Notes: generated by a model not told the origin, from the sequence alone. DNA of 64,000 nt from Sphingomonas sp. Y57 (GCF_001015195.1 NZ_LDES01000024.1:362637-426636); one strand, 5' to 3'; counted from the stretch's first letter, positions 49,720 through 58,869 are shown. Program-made: numbers and translations.

Positions 49720-50160
49720 CTATGAGGTTCGTTCCTCGCGGAAGTTGAGTTCCAGGGTGACGTCGCTGGGGTCATTCACGAAAATCTGCCGGAGCCGATA
49801 GGCGGGCACGTCAAAGGTCCGGTAGGGAAGGCCATGCGCTTCGAGCCGCGCGATCATCGCGTCATAATCGGTGCAGCGGAATGCGATGTGGTCGACCGCG
49901 CCGCCGCCCTTCATCCTGTCGGGGGCGAGCGGCCCCGCCAGCTCGCCGAGCCGGCCGCGCATCTCGGCCAGCGACGCCTCCCGGTTGGGGGAGGAGAGAT
50001 CGATGACGTGGACGACCGCGACATCGCTTTCGTCATAGAGCCAGGCGCCGCGCTTCATGCCCGGTACCGAGCCGGCGCGAAGGCCGATCACATCCTCGTA
50101 GAAGCGGATCGTCGCGGCCAGGTCGAAGCTGCGGATGTTGCAATGTTCCAGTCGGGCCAT
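49720..50160 (-). CDS. VOC (glyoxalase/bleomycin-resistance) family protein
   Basis: A 146-residue metal-dependent-type protein with paired beta-alpha-beta-beta-beta modules. Seen: ARLEHCNIRSFDLAATIRFYEDVIGL (first metal-ligand His), GGAVDHIAFRCTDYDAMIARLEAHGL (second His), and VNDPSDVTLELNFRE (C-terminal Glu). The active-site residues are present, so a dioxygenase, isomerase or lyase is possible. Substrate unknown; no neighbour suggests one. Confidence 0.87.
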   Translation of the reverse strand: MARLEHCNIRSFDLAATIRFYEDVIGLRAGSVPGMKRGAWLYDESDVAVVHVIDLSSPNREASLAEMRGRLGELAGPLAPDRMKGGGAVDHIAFRCTDYDAMIARLEAHGLPYRTFDVPAYRLRQIFVNDPSDVTLELNFREERTS

Positions 50161-50242
50161 GGTCTTCCTCTCCTGTCCGCGATCCTACGCCAAAGCCGGT
50201 CGCCGGCAAGCTTGCACAGGCATTTGTTCATGTTATGTTCTG

Positions 50243-51334
50243 ATGGTGAGCGACTCGGCACCGATATTACCGCCGGCCGTCAAGGGCCGGGGGGCGGCCA
50301 GCGCGCGGCTGAGCGGACGCTTCGACGACCGGGCGCGCGAGGATGACGGCGACTGGCTGGACGCGAGCGCGGAGATCGACGGGGAGGGACCGCCGCTCCG
50401 CACCGAGGTGACGATCGAGAAGCCCAGGACGATCATCACCCGCAATCGATCGCCCGACCTGCCGTTCGACCGATCGATCAATGCCTATCGGGGCTGCGAG
50501 CACGGCTGCATCTACTGTTTCGCCCGGCCGACCCATGCCTATCAGAACCTGTCGCCGGGGCTCGATTTCGAGACGAAGCTGTTCGCCAAGCCTGATGCGG
50601 CGGCGCTGCTGCGGCAGGAACTGGCGAAGCGCGGCTATCGATGCACGCCGATGGCGATGGGAACCAACACCGATCCCTATCAGCCGATCGAGGGGCGCTA
50701 CCGGATCACGCGGGGGGTGATCGAGGTGCTGGCCGAGCATGACCATCCGCTGGTGATCACGACCAAGTCGGCCCGGATCGTCCGCGACATCGACCTGCTC
50801 GCGCCGATGGCGGCCAAACGCCTGGCGGCGGTGATGATGTCGGTGACGACGCTCGACCCTGCTCTCGCCCGCCGGATGGAGCCGCGCGCCTCGGCCCCGC
50901 GCCAGCGGATCGCGGCGATCGCGGCGCTGGTCAGGGCGGGGGTGCCGACCTCGATCAGCGTCTCGCCGATCGTGCCCGCGATCAACGACCATGAGATCGA
51001 GGCGATCGTCGCCGCCGGCGCGGAAGCGGGCGCACGCGCCGCCTTCTCGATCGTCGTGCGCCTGCCGCACGAGGTCGCGCCGCTGTTCCGGGAATGGCTG
51101 GAGATCCACTATCCGGACCGTGCGGCCAAGGTGATGGCGATGATCGCGGCGATGCGCGGGGGCCGCGACAACGAGCCCAATTTCTTCGACCGCTTCCGTC
51201 CGCAGGGTGCCTATGCGGCGGCCCTCCAAGCGCGGTTCAGGCTTGCCTGCCGCCGGCACGGGATGAACGCCGAACGGTTCGAACTGCGCACCGATCTTTT
51301 CCGGCTGCCGACCGACCAGCTCAACCTGTTTTGA
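50243..51334 (+). CDS. PA0069-family radical SAM protein
   Basis: A 363-residue radical SAM enzyme of the PA0069/SplB-like group. Seen: NAYRGCEHGCIYCFARPTHAY with the CxxxCxxC cluster motif, the GTNTDPYQPIEGRYRITRGVIEVLAEHDHPLVITTKS region, and GVPTSISVSPIVPAINDHEIEAIV. The family is widespread and related to spore photoproduct lyase but its reaction is unknown. The ATG at 50243 is chosen (MVSDSAP); the in-frame stretch before it overlaps the divergent VOC promoter. Confidence 0.93.
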   Translation: MVSDSAPILPPAVKGRGAASARLSGRFDDRAREDDGDWLDASAEIDGEGPPLRTEVTIEKPRTIITRNRSPDLPFDRSINAYRGCEHGCIYCFARPTHAYQNLSPGLDFETKLFAKPDAAALLRQELAKRGYRCTPMAMGTNTDPYQPIEGRYRITRGVIEVLAEHDHPLVITTKSARIVRDIDLLAPMAAKRLAAVMMSVTTLDPALARRMEPRASAPRQRIAAIAALVRAGVPTSISVSPIVPAINDHEIEAIVAAGAEAGARAAFSIVVRLPHEVAPLFREWLEIHYPDRAAKVMAMIAAMRGGRDNEPNFFDRFRPQGAYAAALQARFRLACRRHGMNAERFELRTDLFRLPTDQLNLF

Positions 51335-51421
51335 GATCCCTTGCCCGGTAGTCTCGAAGGAGACCGGCGCGCTGCGGAGCAAAGAGGAACAATTCCAACC
51401 ACTTGTTTCGCCTGCGTTTTC

Positions 51422-51446
51422 GCAACCCTGCAGCGGCTGAATCGTT
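51422..51446 (+). promoter_or_regulatory. Candidate EcfG general-stress promoter of the hemerythrin gene
   Basis: GCAAC-N16-CGTT matches the EcfG consensus GGAAC-N16-17-CGTT except for one base in the -35 box, and ends 35 bp before the ATG. The match is short, so this is a candidate only. Confidence 0.35.
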
Positions 51447-51481
51447 GTGACCGGCGACCCCGGAAAAGCAGGAGACATGCC

Positions 51482-52033
51482 ATGTTGGAGGAAAAGACCA
51501 CCCGCAGCTTCGCGATCGGCGCCGCTGCCGGCCTGACCGCCGGGCTCGCCGCGAATGTGGTGCGCAAGATCTTCGTGCAGGCACCGACGATGATGGCCGG
51601 CGAATGGGACGATGCGCTGGCTGCCGAACATCGCGCCGTTCTGAAGCTTTTCGACGAGCTGCAGGCGACGGAAAAGGGGCACACGACTCGCCGCTTGATC
51701 CTGCTGACCCAGATCAGCCATGCGCTCGCCAAGCATGCGCTGGAAGAGGAGAACGCGGTCTACACGACGTTGCGCGTCCACGGGCAGGTTGCCGACGCCG
51801 ACCGCCTCAACGGCGACCATGGCTATGTGAAGCAATATCTGTTCGAGCTCGGCCAGATGGCGCCGGAACATCCGCTGTTCCTCTCCAAGGTCGGCGATTT
51901 CCGCTCGATGCTGGAGGAACATATGCGCGACGAGGAAGAGAAGATCTTCCCGAAGCTGCGCGGCCTGCTGAGCGAGGAGGAGAACCAGAAGCTGACCAAG
52001 GCGATGAACCAGGAAGGGCTGAAGATCGCGTAG
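51482..52033 (+). CDS. Hemerythrin domain-containing protein
   Basis: A 183-residue protein. Seen: a short hydrophobic N-terminal segment (FAIGAAAGLTAGLAANVVRK), then a four-helix hemerythrin-like domain with diiron-type His/Glu positions (DALAAEHRAVLKLFDEL, ISHALAKHALEEENAVY, DHGYVKQYLFEL, FRSMLEEHMRDEEEKIFPKL). Such proteins bind iron or sense oxygen, NO or stress. GCAGGAGA precedes the ATG. The candidate EcfG promoter would place it in the general stress response. Confidence 0.88.
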   Translation: MLEEKTTRSFAIGAAAGLTAGLAANVVRKIFVQAPTMMAGEWDDALAAEHRAVLKLFDELQATEKGHTTRRLILLTQISHALAKHALEEENAVYTTLRVHGQVADADRLNGDHGYVKQYLFELGQMAPEHPLFLSKVGDFRSMLEEHMRDEEEKIFPKLRGLLSEEENQKLTKAMNQEGLKIA

Positions 52034-52155
52034 GTCTTCTAGCCCCCAGGCGCCGGGCGGCCCGCACGCGGGCCTTGGCTTTCGCGGAGATATCGCGACG
52101 CGCGTTCGCGCTTGCAGGCCGCCGACACCCTATGGCTGCTCATCGTGGCTGTCCG

Positions 52156-52683
52156 TCACCTTTCGGTGAGGCGGGGCATCAGCTCGACGAAGTTGCAGGG
52201 CATGTGGCGGCTGTCGAGCTGGGTGGCGAGGATGTCGTCCCAGCCGTCCTTCACGGCCCCCGTCGATCCGGGAAGCGCGAAGATATAGGTGCCGCGCGCG
52301 ACGCAGGCCGTGGCGCGCGACTGGATCGTCGAGGTGCCGATCTTGGCGTAGCTCAGCCAGCGGAACAGTTCTCCGAAGCCCGGAATCTCCTTGTCCCAGA
52401 CGCGGGCGAGCGCCTCCGGCGTGACGTCGCGTCCGGTAACGCCGGTGCCGCCGGTGGTGATCACGCAGTCGACCTGGGGGTCGTCGATCCAGCCGTGCAG
52501 CCGCGCGACGATCCGGTCGACATCGTCGGTGACGATCGCGCGGTCGGCGAGGATGTGGCCGGCACCCTCGATCCGCGCGACGAGGGTGTCGCCCGATTTG
52601 TCCGTCGACAGGTCGCGGCTGTCCGAGACGGTCAGCACCGCGATACGGACGGGGTGAAAGGGCAGGTCTTCCTTGATCGGCAT
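52156..52683 (-). CDS. moaB: Molybdenum cofactor biosynthesis protein MoaB
   Basis: Molybdopterin adenylyltransferase-like protein, 175 aa. Seen: [46 protein letters not shown], the MPT-binding [20 protein letters not shown], and [22 protein letters not shown] near the C-terminus. It adenylates molybdopterin or assists that step. The ATG at 52683 lies close to a REP-like element; the longer in-frame extension upstream reads through that repeat and is rejected. No other mo genes nearby. Confidence 0.93.
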   Translation of the reverse strand: MPIKEDLPFHPVRIAVLTVSDSRDLSTDKSGDTLVARIEGAGHILADRAIVTDDVDRIVARLHGWIDDPQVDCVITTGGTGVTGRDVTPEALARVWDKEIPGFGELFRWLSYAKIGTSTIQSRATACVARGTYIFALPGSTGAVKDGWDDILATQLDSRHMPCNFVELMPRLTER

Positions 52684-52703
52684 CGAATGAATCCCACTGA
52701 AAT

Positions 52704-52802
52704 CGTCACCCCAGCGCAGGCTGGGGTCCATGTCTCTATCCGCGAACGATGGTCATCGTGTGGGAAAACAGACATGGATGCCAGCCTTCGCTGGCATGAC
52801 GG
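52704..52802. repeat. Paired inverted REP-like element between moaB and the lytic transglycosylase gene
   Basis: Left arm CGTCACCCCAGCGCAGGCTGGGG, right arm GGATGCCAGCCTTCGCTGGCATGACGG. The stem bases here are CCCCAGC/GCTGGGG and GCCAGC/GCTGGC, different from other copies but still pairing. Confidence 0.75.
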
Positions 52803-52824
52803 TTCAGGGGCAATGAGTGGGGGA

Positions 52825-54597
52825 TCAGTCGGCCGCCGCCGTCGCCCCCAGCGCCGTCAGGCGGACGGCCTCGCGTCCCGGCATGCCCGGGAAGCGCGGC
52901 CACAGACCCTGTGAGATCGCCGTCAGGCTGGCGGCCTTGGCGCCGCTGTGCCGCTGGTACATCCAGTAGTTGCGCAGGACGATCGCGACATAGGCGCGCG
53001 TCTCCGCAAAGGGGATCGATTCGATGAACAGCAGCGGATCGTGGAGGTTGCGGCCGCGCGCGTTCCAGTTGGCGACCGAATTGGGGCCGGCATTATAGGC
53101 GGCGATCACCTTGGGCAGCAGCCCGCCGGTGCCGCTGCTGTCGGCCAGTTCGCGCAGATAGGCCTGGCCCAGGTCGATGCTGGTCGCGGGCTGGAACAGC
53201 GAGGCCGGATCGATGGTCCGGCCGAGATGGCGGGCGACCATCTGCGCAGTGGCGGGCATGAGCTGCATCACGCCCCGCGCGCCGGCCGAGCTGATCGCGT
53301 CGGTCTTGAAGCGGGATTCCTGGAGCGCGTGGGCGAAGACCAGCGCCTTGTCGACCTGCCAGCCCGAGGCGGGCGTCCAGGCCGGCATCGGATAGCGAGC
53401 GGCAGCCGAGAGCTGCGCGCCCGACGGGCCGTTCTGCGCAAGCCAGATCTGCGCGGCCGGAAGGTCGAGCCGGGCGGACAGGTGGATCAGCGATTCATGG
53501 TCGCGGCTAAGGCCGATCTTCGCCTGGTGCCGGAGCATCTCCTCGGCCAGGCCTGCCTCGCCGATCTCGGCGAGCGCCGTCGCGCGGCGGACGTTGGCGA
53601 TCGCGCCGATCGATGCCCAGTCGTTGGCGGTGAGCTTCATGCTCGCGCCGCCTTCGTCGGTGATGCCGAGCGCGGCCTGCGCGATCAGGCCGTAGAAGCT
53701 TTCCTTCATCCGCGCGGCGGAGCGCAGGCGCGGCTCGATCCGTTCGGGGCGACCGCAGGCCATGTCGGCGCGGCTCGCCCAGTAGAGGCCGGCGGCCGTC
53801 ATTTCCGGATCGCGGGCGCGTCCGGCGACCTCTTCGAAGGCGGTCCCAGCCGACTGGCAGTCGTGCTGCCGCCAGGCGGCAAGGCCGGAAACCCAGCTCG
53901 CCTGCACTGCCCAGTCGCCGATCCCGGGCCGTGCCCGATCCGCGATGCGGCGCGCGGAGGCGTCGTCGCCCGCCAGATAATAGGACCAGGAGACGCGCTG
54001 CAGCCATTCGGCCTGTGCTTCGGGCGAGAGCTGGTTCAGCCGTTCGTCGACCAGCGTCTCGGCCTCGCTCGGCCGGTCGCCGCGCAGCAGCGGCGTCGCG
54101 AGCTGCGCCAGCGCCGCGGCGGCCCGGTCGCTGCGCTGCGAGCGGGCGGACTGGCGCTTGGACGGCCCGGCATAGCGGACGAGATCGCGGACGACCGGCA
54201 GCGCCGCCGTGGTCAGGCCGCGGCGGGAGGCGAGGGCGGCGAGCTGGGACGCCTGGGGCAGGTCGGGCGCGGTGGCGACGAGCTGGACGAGCTGATCGTC
54301 GGATACGCGGGGCGATCCCTTGGCGAGGATAAGCTCGGCCTGGGCGACGCTGCTGAGCGGCCCGGTCGGGATCGCGTCGAGGCCGGCCTGGGCGGCGTTC
54401 CAGTCCCCGGCGCGGATCGCGGCGAAGATCGTGCGATAGGCGGTACGCTGATCGGCGGTGAGACCCGAGACGATCGGCAGCGGCTGGGCTGCGGCGGCAA
54501 GGCCGACGGCCGCGGCGGGCACGGCCACCGCATTCTGGGCGGCGGCCGGGACGGCGGTGACGGCAAGCGCGCCGGCGAGCAGATATCTACGCATCAT
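52825..54597 (-). CDS. Lytic murein transglycosylase (Slt70-like)
   Basis: Periplasmic peptidoglycan-cleaving enzyme, 590 aa. Seen: signal peptide (YLLAGALAVTAVPAAAQ), a long helical superhelix (residues 45-420), and a C-terminal SLT domain with catalytic Glu in VFAHALQESRFKTDAISSAGARGVMQLMPATAQMVA, and VIAAYNAGPNSVANW. It cuts between MurNAc and GlcNAc during wall growth. It overlaps the upstream uracil-DNA glycosylase-like gene (ATGA). Confidence 0.93.
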   Translation of the reverse strand: MMRRYLLAGALAVTAVPAAAQNAVAVPAAAVGLAAAAQPLPIVSGLTADQRTAYRTIFAAIRAGDWNAAQAGLDAIPTGPLSSVAQAELILAKGSPRVSDDQLVQLVATAPDLPQASQLAALASRRGLTTAALPVVRDLVRYAGPSKRQSARSQRSDRAAAALAQLATPLLRGDRPSEAETLVDERLNQLSPEAQAEWLQRVSWSYYLAGDDASARRIADRARPGIGDWAVQASWVSGLAAWRQHDCQSAGTAFEEVAGRARDPEMTAAGLYWASRADMACGRPERIEPRLRSAARMKESFYGLIAQAALGITDEGGASMKLTANDWASIGAIANVRRATALAEIGEAGLAEEMLRHQAKIGLSRDHESLIHLSARLDLPAAQIWLAQNGPSGAQLSAAARYPMPAWTPASGWQVDKALVFAHALQESRFKTDAISSAGARGVMQLMPATAQMVARHLGRTIDPASLFQPATSIDLGQAYLRELADSSGTGGLLPKVIAAYNAGPNSVANWNARGRNLHDPLLFIESIPFAETRAYVAIVLRNYWMYQRHSGAKAASLTAISQGLWPRFPGMPGREAVRLTALGATAAAD

Positions 54598-55388
54598 CCG
54601 AGAAGCTTCATCAGGAGTTGCAGGTCTTCCCAGGCACGGCGCTTCTGCTGGGGGTGCTGGAGAAGCGTGCGCGGGTGGAAGGTGGCGACGGCGTTGACCG
54701 CCCCGTCCCGGAGCTGGACGTCGTGGACCCGGCCGCGTGCCTCGACGAAGCCGAGGTTCAGGAAGGTGCGCGAGGGCTGCTCACCCATCAGCAGCAGCGC
54801 GCGCGGCCTGGCGAGAAGGACGTGGTGGCGGGCGAGCTGGCCGAACAGGGCGCCCTGGCCGCGGTCGATGAAACCGCCCGACGGCCGGCCGGGCGCCATG
54901 GCGGAGAGATAGAGCGACTGGCGATCGCGCCCCATGGCGGCGAGCATCTTATCGAACAGGTCACCGGCCGGGCCCGACAGCAGCCGGCCGTTCACAGGGT
55001 CCTCCGCCTCCGGCAGGTCGACGAGCACCATCAGGCCGGTCGTCGGATCGCCCGAGGCGGCAACCCGCGCGGACATCGGCATCATGATGTCATCGCTGCT
55101 GGCGAGCCACGACTGGAAGCCGGCGAGCGTATCGGGGAAGGCCGGCGCGGCGGCGCGGGCGGGAACCTCGGCACGGACCGGCGGGGCGGCCGGTTGCGGC
55201 GCTGCGGGGGCAGGTTGCGCCGCGGTGGCAGCCGAAGCGGGCCGTGCCGCGGGGGGAGCGACGCGCGCGAGCCAGTCGCGCGGTGCCTCATCCACCAGCA
55301 CGTCGAGCCCTGCATCCTCCCACCAACCCATTAGGCTCGTGATTTCTGCGGCCGAACCGAGACTTGCCCCCAAATCCATAGCGCTCAT
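54594..55388 (-). CDS. Uracil-DNA glycosylase family protein, divergent and cysteine-free
   Basis: A 264-residue protein of the family 4/5-like UDG fold. Seen: an N-terminal Pro/Ala-rich linker (about residues 45-80), the core VLVDLPEAEDPVNGRLLSGPAGDLFDKMLAAMGRDRQSLYLSAM, ARPRALLLMGEQPSRTFL, and C-terminal ATFHPRTLLQHPQQKRRAWEDLQLLM. It has no cysteine at all, so it cannot hold the 4Fe-4S cluster of typical family 4 enzymes, and its first motif (VDLPEAED) differs from GEAPG. It may act on damaged DNA or have lost glycosylase activity. Coupled to the transglycosylase gene. Confidence 0.8.
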   Translation of the reverse strand: MSAMDLGASLGSAAEITSLMGWWEDAGLDVLVDEAPRDWLARVAPPAARPASAATAAQPAPAAPQPAAPPVRAEVPARAAAPAFPDTLAGFQSWLASSDDIMMPMSARVAASGDPTTGLMVLVDLPEAEDPVNGRLLSGPAGDLFDKMLAAMGRDRQSLYLSAMAPGRPSGGFIDRGQGALFGQLARHHVLLARPRALLLMGEQPSRTFLNLGFVEARGRVHDVQLRDGAVNAVATFHPRTLLQHPQQKRRAWEDLQLLMKLLG

Positions 55389-55491
55389 CTAAAGGAATGG
55401 GTTGACGAAGGCGTCAATCTGCGGGCAGCGGCTTTGGGGCATGACGTTTTAATGATGCGATGATCGGATAAGCAGGACAAGGACCAGGAAA

Positions 55492-57141
55492 ATGTCGACG
55501 CGCGAATCGATGGCTTATGACGTCGTCATCGTGGGCGCCGGGCCCGCGGGACTGGCAGCTGCGATCCGGCTCAAGCAGCTCGCCGCCGAGGCGGGACGCG
55601 AGATCGGAGTCTGCGTCCTTGAAAAGGGATCGGAGGTCGGCGCCCACATCCTGTCGGGCGCGGTGGTCGACCCGATTGCGCTGGACGAACTGCTGCCCGA
55701 GTGGCGCGAGCTCGACAGCCCGCTGACGGTGCCGGTGACCGAGAATCACCATTGGATCCTGACCGCGAAGCGCCAGTTCTCGATGCCGCACATCGCGATG
55801 CCGGGCTTCATGCACAACAAGGGCACCTACACGCTGTCGCTCGGCAATCTGTGCCGTTGGCTGGCGGGGCAGGCCGAAAATCTGGGCGTCGAGATCTTCC
55901 CCGGCTTCGCCGCCGCCGAGATCCTCTACAATGAGGACGGCTCGGTGAAGGGTGTCGCGACCGGCGACATGGGCGTCGGCCGCGATGGCGAGCACAAGCC
56001 CGATTATCAGCCGGGCATGGAGCTGCATGCCCGTTACACCTTCTTCGCCGAGGGCGTGCGCGGGCATCTGTCGAAGATGCTCAAGCATCATTTCGATCTG
56101 GAGGCGGACAGCCAGCCGCAGACCTATGCGATCGGCATCAAGGAGCTTTGGGACATCGACCCGGCCAAGCATGTGCCGGGCCGCGTCATCCACACCCAGG
56201 GCTGGCCGCTCACCGACGAGGTCGGCGGCGGCTTCCTCTATCACCAGGCGAACAACCAGGTCGCGCTCGGTTTCGTCGTCGGCCTCGGCTACAAGAACCC
56301 GCACCTCTATCCGTTCGAGGAATTCCAGCGCTGGAAGCAGCATCCGAAGATCCGCGAGATCCTCGAGGGCGGCCGCCGCGTCTCCTATGGCGCCCGCGCG
56401 ATCAACGAGGGCGGCTGGCAGGCGGTACCGAAGCTGGTCTTCCCGGGCGGCGCGCTGATCGGCTGCTCGGCCGGCTTCGTCAACGTGCCGCGCATCAAGG
56501 GCAGCCACACCGCGATGAAATCGGGCATGCTGGCGGCGGAGGCGGCGTTCGACGCGATCGTCGCGGATCGCACCGGCGACGAACTGGCCGCCTATCCCGA
56601 CGCGCTGGAGAACAGCTGGATCGCGAAGGAGCTGAAGATCGTCCGCAACGCCGAGCCGTTCGTCGCGAAGTTCGGTCCGTTCGCGGGGACCCTGCTGGCC
56701 GGCGTCGACATGTGGATGCGCACCCTGGGCATCGGCCTGCCCTTCACCCTCAAGCATCACAAGGACAATGAGGGGATGTGGCGCCAGGACGTCGCGCCGA
56801 AGATCGACTATCCCAAGCCCGACGGGGTGATCAGCTTCGATCGGCTGTCGTCGGTGTTCCTGTCGAACACCAACCATGAGGAGGACCAGCCGGTCCACCT
56901 CCAGCTCAAGGACCCGAGCGTTCCGATCGACATCAACCTGCCTTGGTACGACGCGCCCGAGCAGCGCTATTGCCCTGCGGGTGTGTACGAGATCGTCGGC
57001 CGCGACGAAGGCGAGCCGCGCCTGCAGATCAACGCGCAGAACTGCGTCCACTGCAAGACCTGCGACATCAAGGACCCCACCCAGAACATCAACTGGGTGA
57101 CGCCCGAAGGCGGCGGCGGGCCGAACTATCCGAACATGTGA
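55492..57141 (+). CDS. Electron transfer flavoprotein-ubiquinone oxidoreductase
   Basis: Inner-membrane-edge flavoprotein with a 4Fe-4S cluster that passes electrons from ETF to ubiquinone, 549 aa. Seen: FAD motif VVIVGAGPAGLAAAIRL, the central ubiquinone-binding region (GGFLYHQANNQVALGFVVGLGYKNPHLYPFEEFQRWK), and a C-terminal ferredoxin-like end with RYCPAGVYE and NCVHCKTCDIKDPTQNINWV. Serves fatty acid and amino acid oxidation. Divergent from the glycosylase gene; etfAB is not in the window. Confidence 0.95.
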   Translation: MSTRESMAYDVVIVGAGPAGLAAAIRLKQLAAEAGREIGVCVLEKGSEVGAHILSGAVVDPIALDELLPEWRELDSPLTVPVTENHHWILTAKRQFSMPHIAMPGFMHNKGTYTLSLGNLCRWLAGQAENLGVEIFPGFAAAEILYNEDGSVKGVATGDMGVGRDGEHKPDYQPGMELHARYTFFAEGVRGHLSKMLKHHFDLEADSQPQTYAIGIKELWDIDPAKHVPGRVIHTQGWPLTDEVGGGFLYHQANNQVALGFVVGLGYKNPHLYPFEEFQRWKQHPKIREILEGGRRVSYGARAINEGGWQAVPKLVFPGGALIGCSAGFVNVPRIKGSHTAMKSGMLAAEAAFDAIVADRTGDELAAYPDALENSWIAKELKIVRNAEPFVAKFGPFAGTLLAGVDMWMRTLGIGLPFTLKHHKDNEGMWRQDVAPKIDYPKPDGVISFDRLSSVFLSNTNHEEDQPVHLQLKDPSVPIDINLPWYDAPEQRYCPAGVYEIVGRDEGEPRLQINAQNCVHCKTCDIKDPTQNINWVTPEGGGGPNYPNM

Positions 57142-57197
57142 GATCGAGGCGGGCCGGGGGAAACTCCGGCCTGCTTCGTTCGGGTGACGAAGGAGGA

Positions 57198-57491
57198 TCA
57201 GTAGGGCTCGCAGGCGTCATAGTCGCCCGCGCGGCAGGCCGCGACGCGGCGGCGCCATTCGGCGCGCTCGCGCTCATAGCGTTCCTGCGCGCGCCGGTTG
57301 GTTGCGCGGACGTCGGCATTCGAGCGGTCGCGCCGGTCGACCACCGCCTGGGCGCGACGGTTGAGCTCGATGGTGCGGAGCCGGTCGGCGCGATGCTCGG
57401 CATCCTCGGGCTGGGCATGGGCCGCGCCCGCGATCGTAGTCCCGAGGAGGGCGAGGGGCAGCAGCGACAAGGCGAGCAGGGGGCGGATCAT
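57198..57491 (-). CDS. Small secreted charged protein
   Basis: A 97-residue protein of unknown function. Seen: signal peptide (LLALSLLPLALLGTTIAGAAHAQ), then a highly charged, Arg/Glu-rich helix (AEHRADRLRTIELNRRAQAVVDRRDRSN...QERYERERAEWRRRVAACRAGDYDACEPY) with two C-terminal cysteines. Convergent end with ETF-QO. Possibly an envelope stress or metal-binding helper; nothing stronger can be said. Confidence 0.7.
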   Translation of the reverse strand: MIRPLLALSLLPLALLGTTIAGAAHAQPEDAEHRADRLRTIELNRRAQAVVDRRDRSNADVRATNRRAQERYERERAEWRRRVAACRAGDYDACEPY

Positions 57492-57577
57492 GCGCGAGGC
57501 TTGCCGCAGGCCGGCTTGCGGCAGGCTGAACGCGCCGCGCTTGCGTTGTCGGCCGCGGCTCGATATGCGCGCCTGCG

Positions 57578-57943
57578 ATGTCCACTCCGCGCAAGACCCT
57601 ATCGCTTAGCCGCGTCGTCGCACCCGCCGAAGGCCCGGCGCTGACCGGCGATGCGCAGATCATCGCCCAGGCGGTCCGCCGCAAGCTGGCGATCACCGCC
57701 GTGTACAACCGCACCAACATGGTGATCGCTCCGCACATCCTCTACACGAAGCATGACGACCTGTTCATCGACGGTGTGGTGACGTTGCGCGACGGCAAGG
57801 TTCCCGTGGAACTCAAGCTCGGCACCTTCAAGCTGGCGGGACTGAACAATGTCTCGCTGACCGTCGACAGCTTCACGGTCCAGCCTTTCTACGATCCCGC
57901 CGACGCCAAATATGAAGGCGTCACTGTCGCCAAGGTCGATTAG
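57578..57943 (+). CDS. WYL-like small protein, function unknown
   Basis: A 121-residue cytoplasmic protein. Seen: AQAVRRKLAITAVYNRTNMVIAPHILYTKHDDLFIDGVVTLRDGKVPVELKLGTFKLAGLNNVSLTVDSF, which resembles the small SH3-like WYL ligand-sensing fold but lacks any DNA-binding domain. Upstream of the gene is a short secreted protein gene on the other strand. Convergent with ispE, overlapping its stop by four bases. Role unknown; WYL similarity is inference from the pattern. Confidence 0.65.
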   Translation: MSTPRKTLSLSRVVAPAEGPALTGDAQIIAQAVRRKLAITAVYNRTNMVIAPHILYTKHDDLFIDGVVTLRDGKVPVELKLGTFKLAGLNNVSLTVDSFTVQPFYDPADAKYEGVTVAKVD

Positions 57944-58869
57944 CGCAGGCGGCTCGCCAGCCGCCACCAGCCGGGGCGGCGTGTGGCGATGGCGCGGTCG
58001 GCGGCGTCGCGGTTGGCTTGCGATCTGAACAGCGCGAAGCAGGTGGCGCCCGAGCCTGACATGCGGGCGAGGATCGCGCCAGGTTGCGCCGCGAGGAGCG
58101 TCACGACCTCGCCGATCACCGGATGGAGCAGCGCCGCCGGCCCCTCCAGGTCGTTGCGCCCGGCCAGGGCCGCCCCGAGCGGATCGCCCGGAGCGAGCGG
58201 GCCGCGATCGACCTGGTCCCAGCCGGCGAAGACCGGGCCGGTCGGCAGCGCCACGCGCGGATTGACCAGCAGCAGCGGCGTGCCGCTGAGGCCATCGGCC
58301 GCGATCGATTCAAGCCGATCGCCGCGCCCGTCGCCGCGCACCGTGACCGATCGGACGCAGGCGGGAACGTCGGCGCCGAGCGTTGCGGCTAGCGTCATGA
58401 CGCGGGGATCGTCGGCCGCGACGTCATATTCGCGGCAGAGCAGCCGCAGCACCGCAGCGGCGTCGGCCGATCCGCCGCCGATCCCGGCCGCGACCGGCAG
58501 CCGCTTGTCGAGCCGGATCGTCGGAGGCATGTCCGTGCCGGCCAGCGCGCACAATCCGTCGGCCGCGCGCATCACCAGATTCTCCTTCGGGTCCTCGCCC
58601 GCCAGCGCCGGGGCGAACGGCCCGGCCAGCGTCAGCCGGGGTGGGCCGGGCTCCGCCGCGACGACGTCGCCATGCTCGGCGAATGCGAAGATCGTCTCGA
58701 TATCGTGATAGCCGTCGGACCGGCGGCGGCGGACGTGCAACGCCAGGTTGATCTTGGCATATGCGATCTCGGAGGCGACCTCGGGGGTGATCCCGGCCTT
58801 TCCGTCATTCCCCCGAAAGCGGGAATCCACGGGCACGGAGCATCCGGCCGGTTGCGGGCCGCCGTCCAT
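57940..58869 (-). CDS. ispE: 4-diphosphocytidyl-2-C-methyl-D-erythritol kinase
   Basis: GHMP kinase of the MEP isoprenoid pathway. Seen: EIAYAKINLALHVRRRRSDGYHDIETIFAF, the ATP loop LPVAAGIGGGSADAAAVL, and ARMSGSGATCFALF. From the conserved AYAKINL the protein has the usual ~275-280 residues. There is no ATG, GTG or TTG just before this point. The best start is ATG 58869 with GGGAG five bases upstream, which lies inside a REP-like element and adds ~35 residues; GTGs at 58836 and 58830 are alternatives. It is therefore an ispE whose translation start was built by the repeat. Confidence 0.88.
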   Translation of the reverse strand: MDGGPQPAGCSVPVDSRFRGNDGKAGITPEVASEIAYAKINLALHVRRRRSDGYHDIETIFAFAEHGDVVAAEPGPPRLTLAGPFAPALAGEDPKENLVMRAADGLCALAGTDMPPTIRLDKRLPVAAGIGGGSADAAAVLRLLCREYDVAADDPRVMTLAATLGADVPACVRSVTVRGDGRGDRLESIAADGLSGTPLLLVNPRVALPTGPVFAGWDQVDRGPLAPGDPLGAALAGRNDLEGPAALLHPVIGEVVTLLAAQPGAILARMSGSGATCFALFRSQANRDAADRAIATRRPGWWRLASRLR

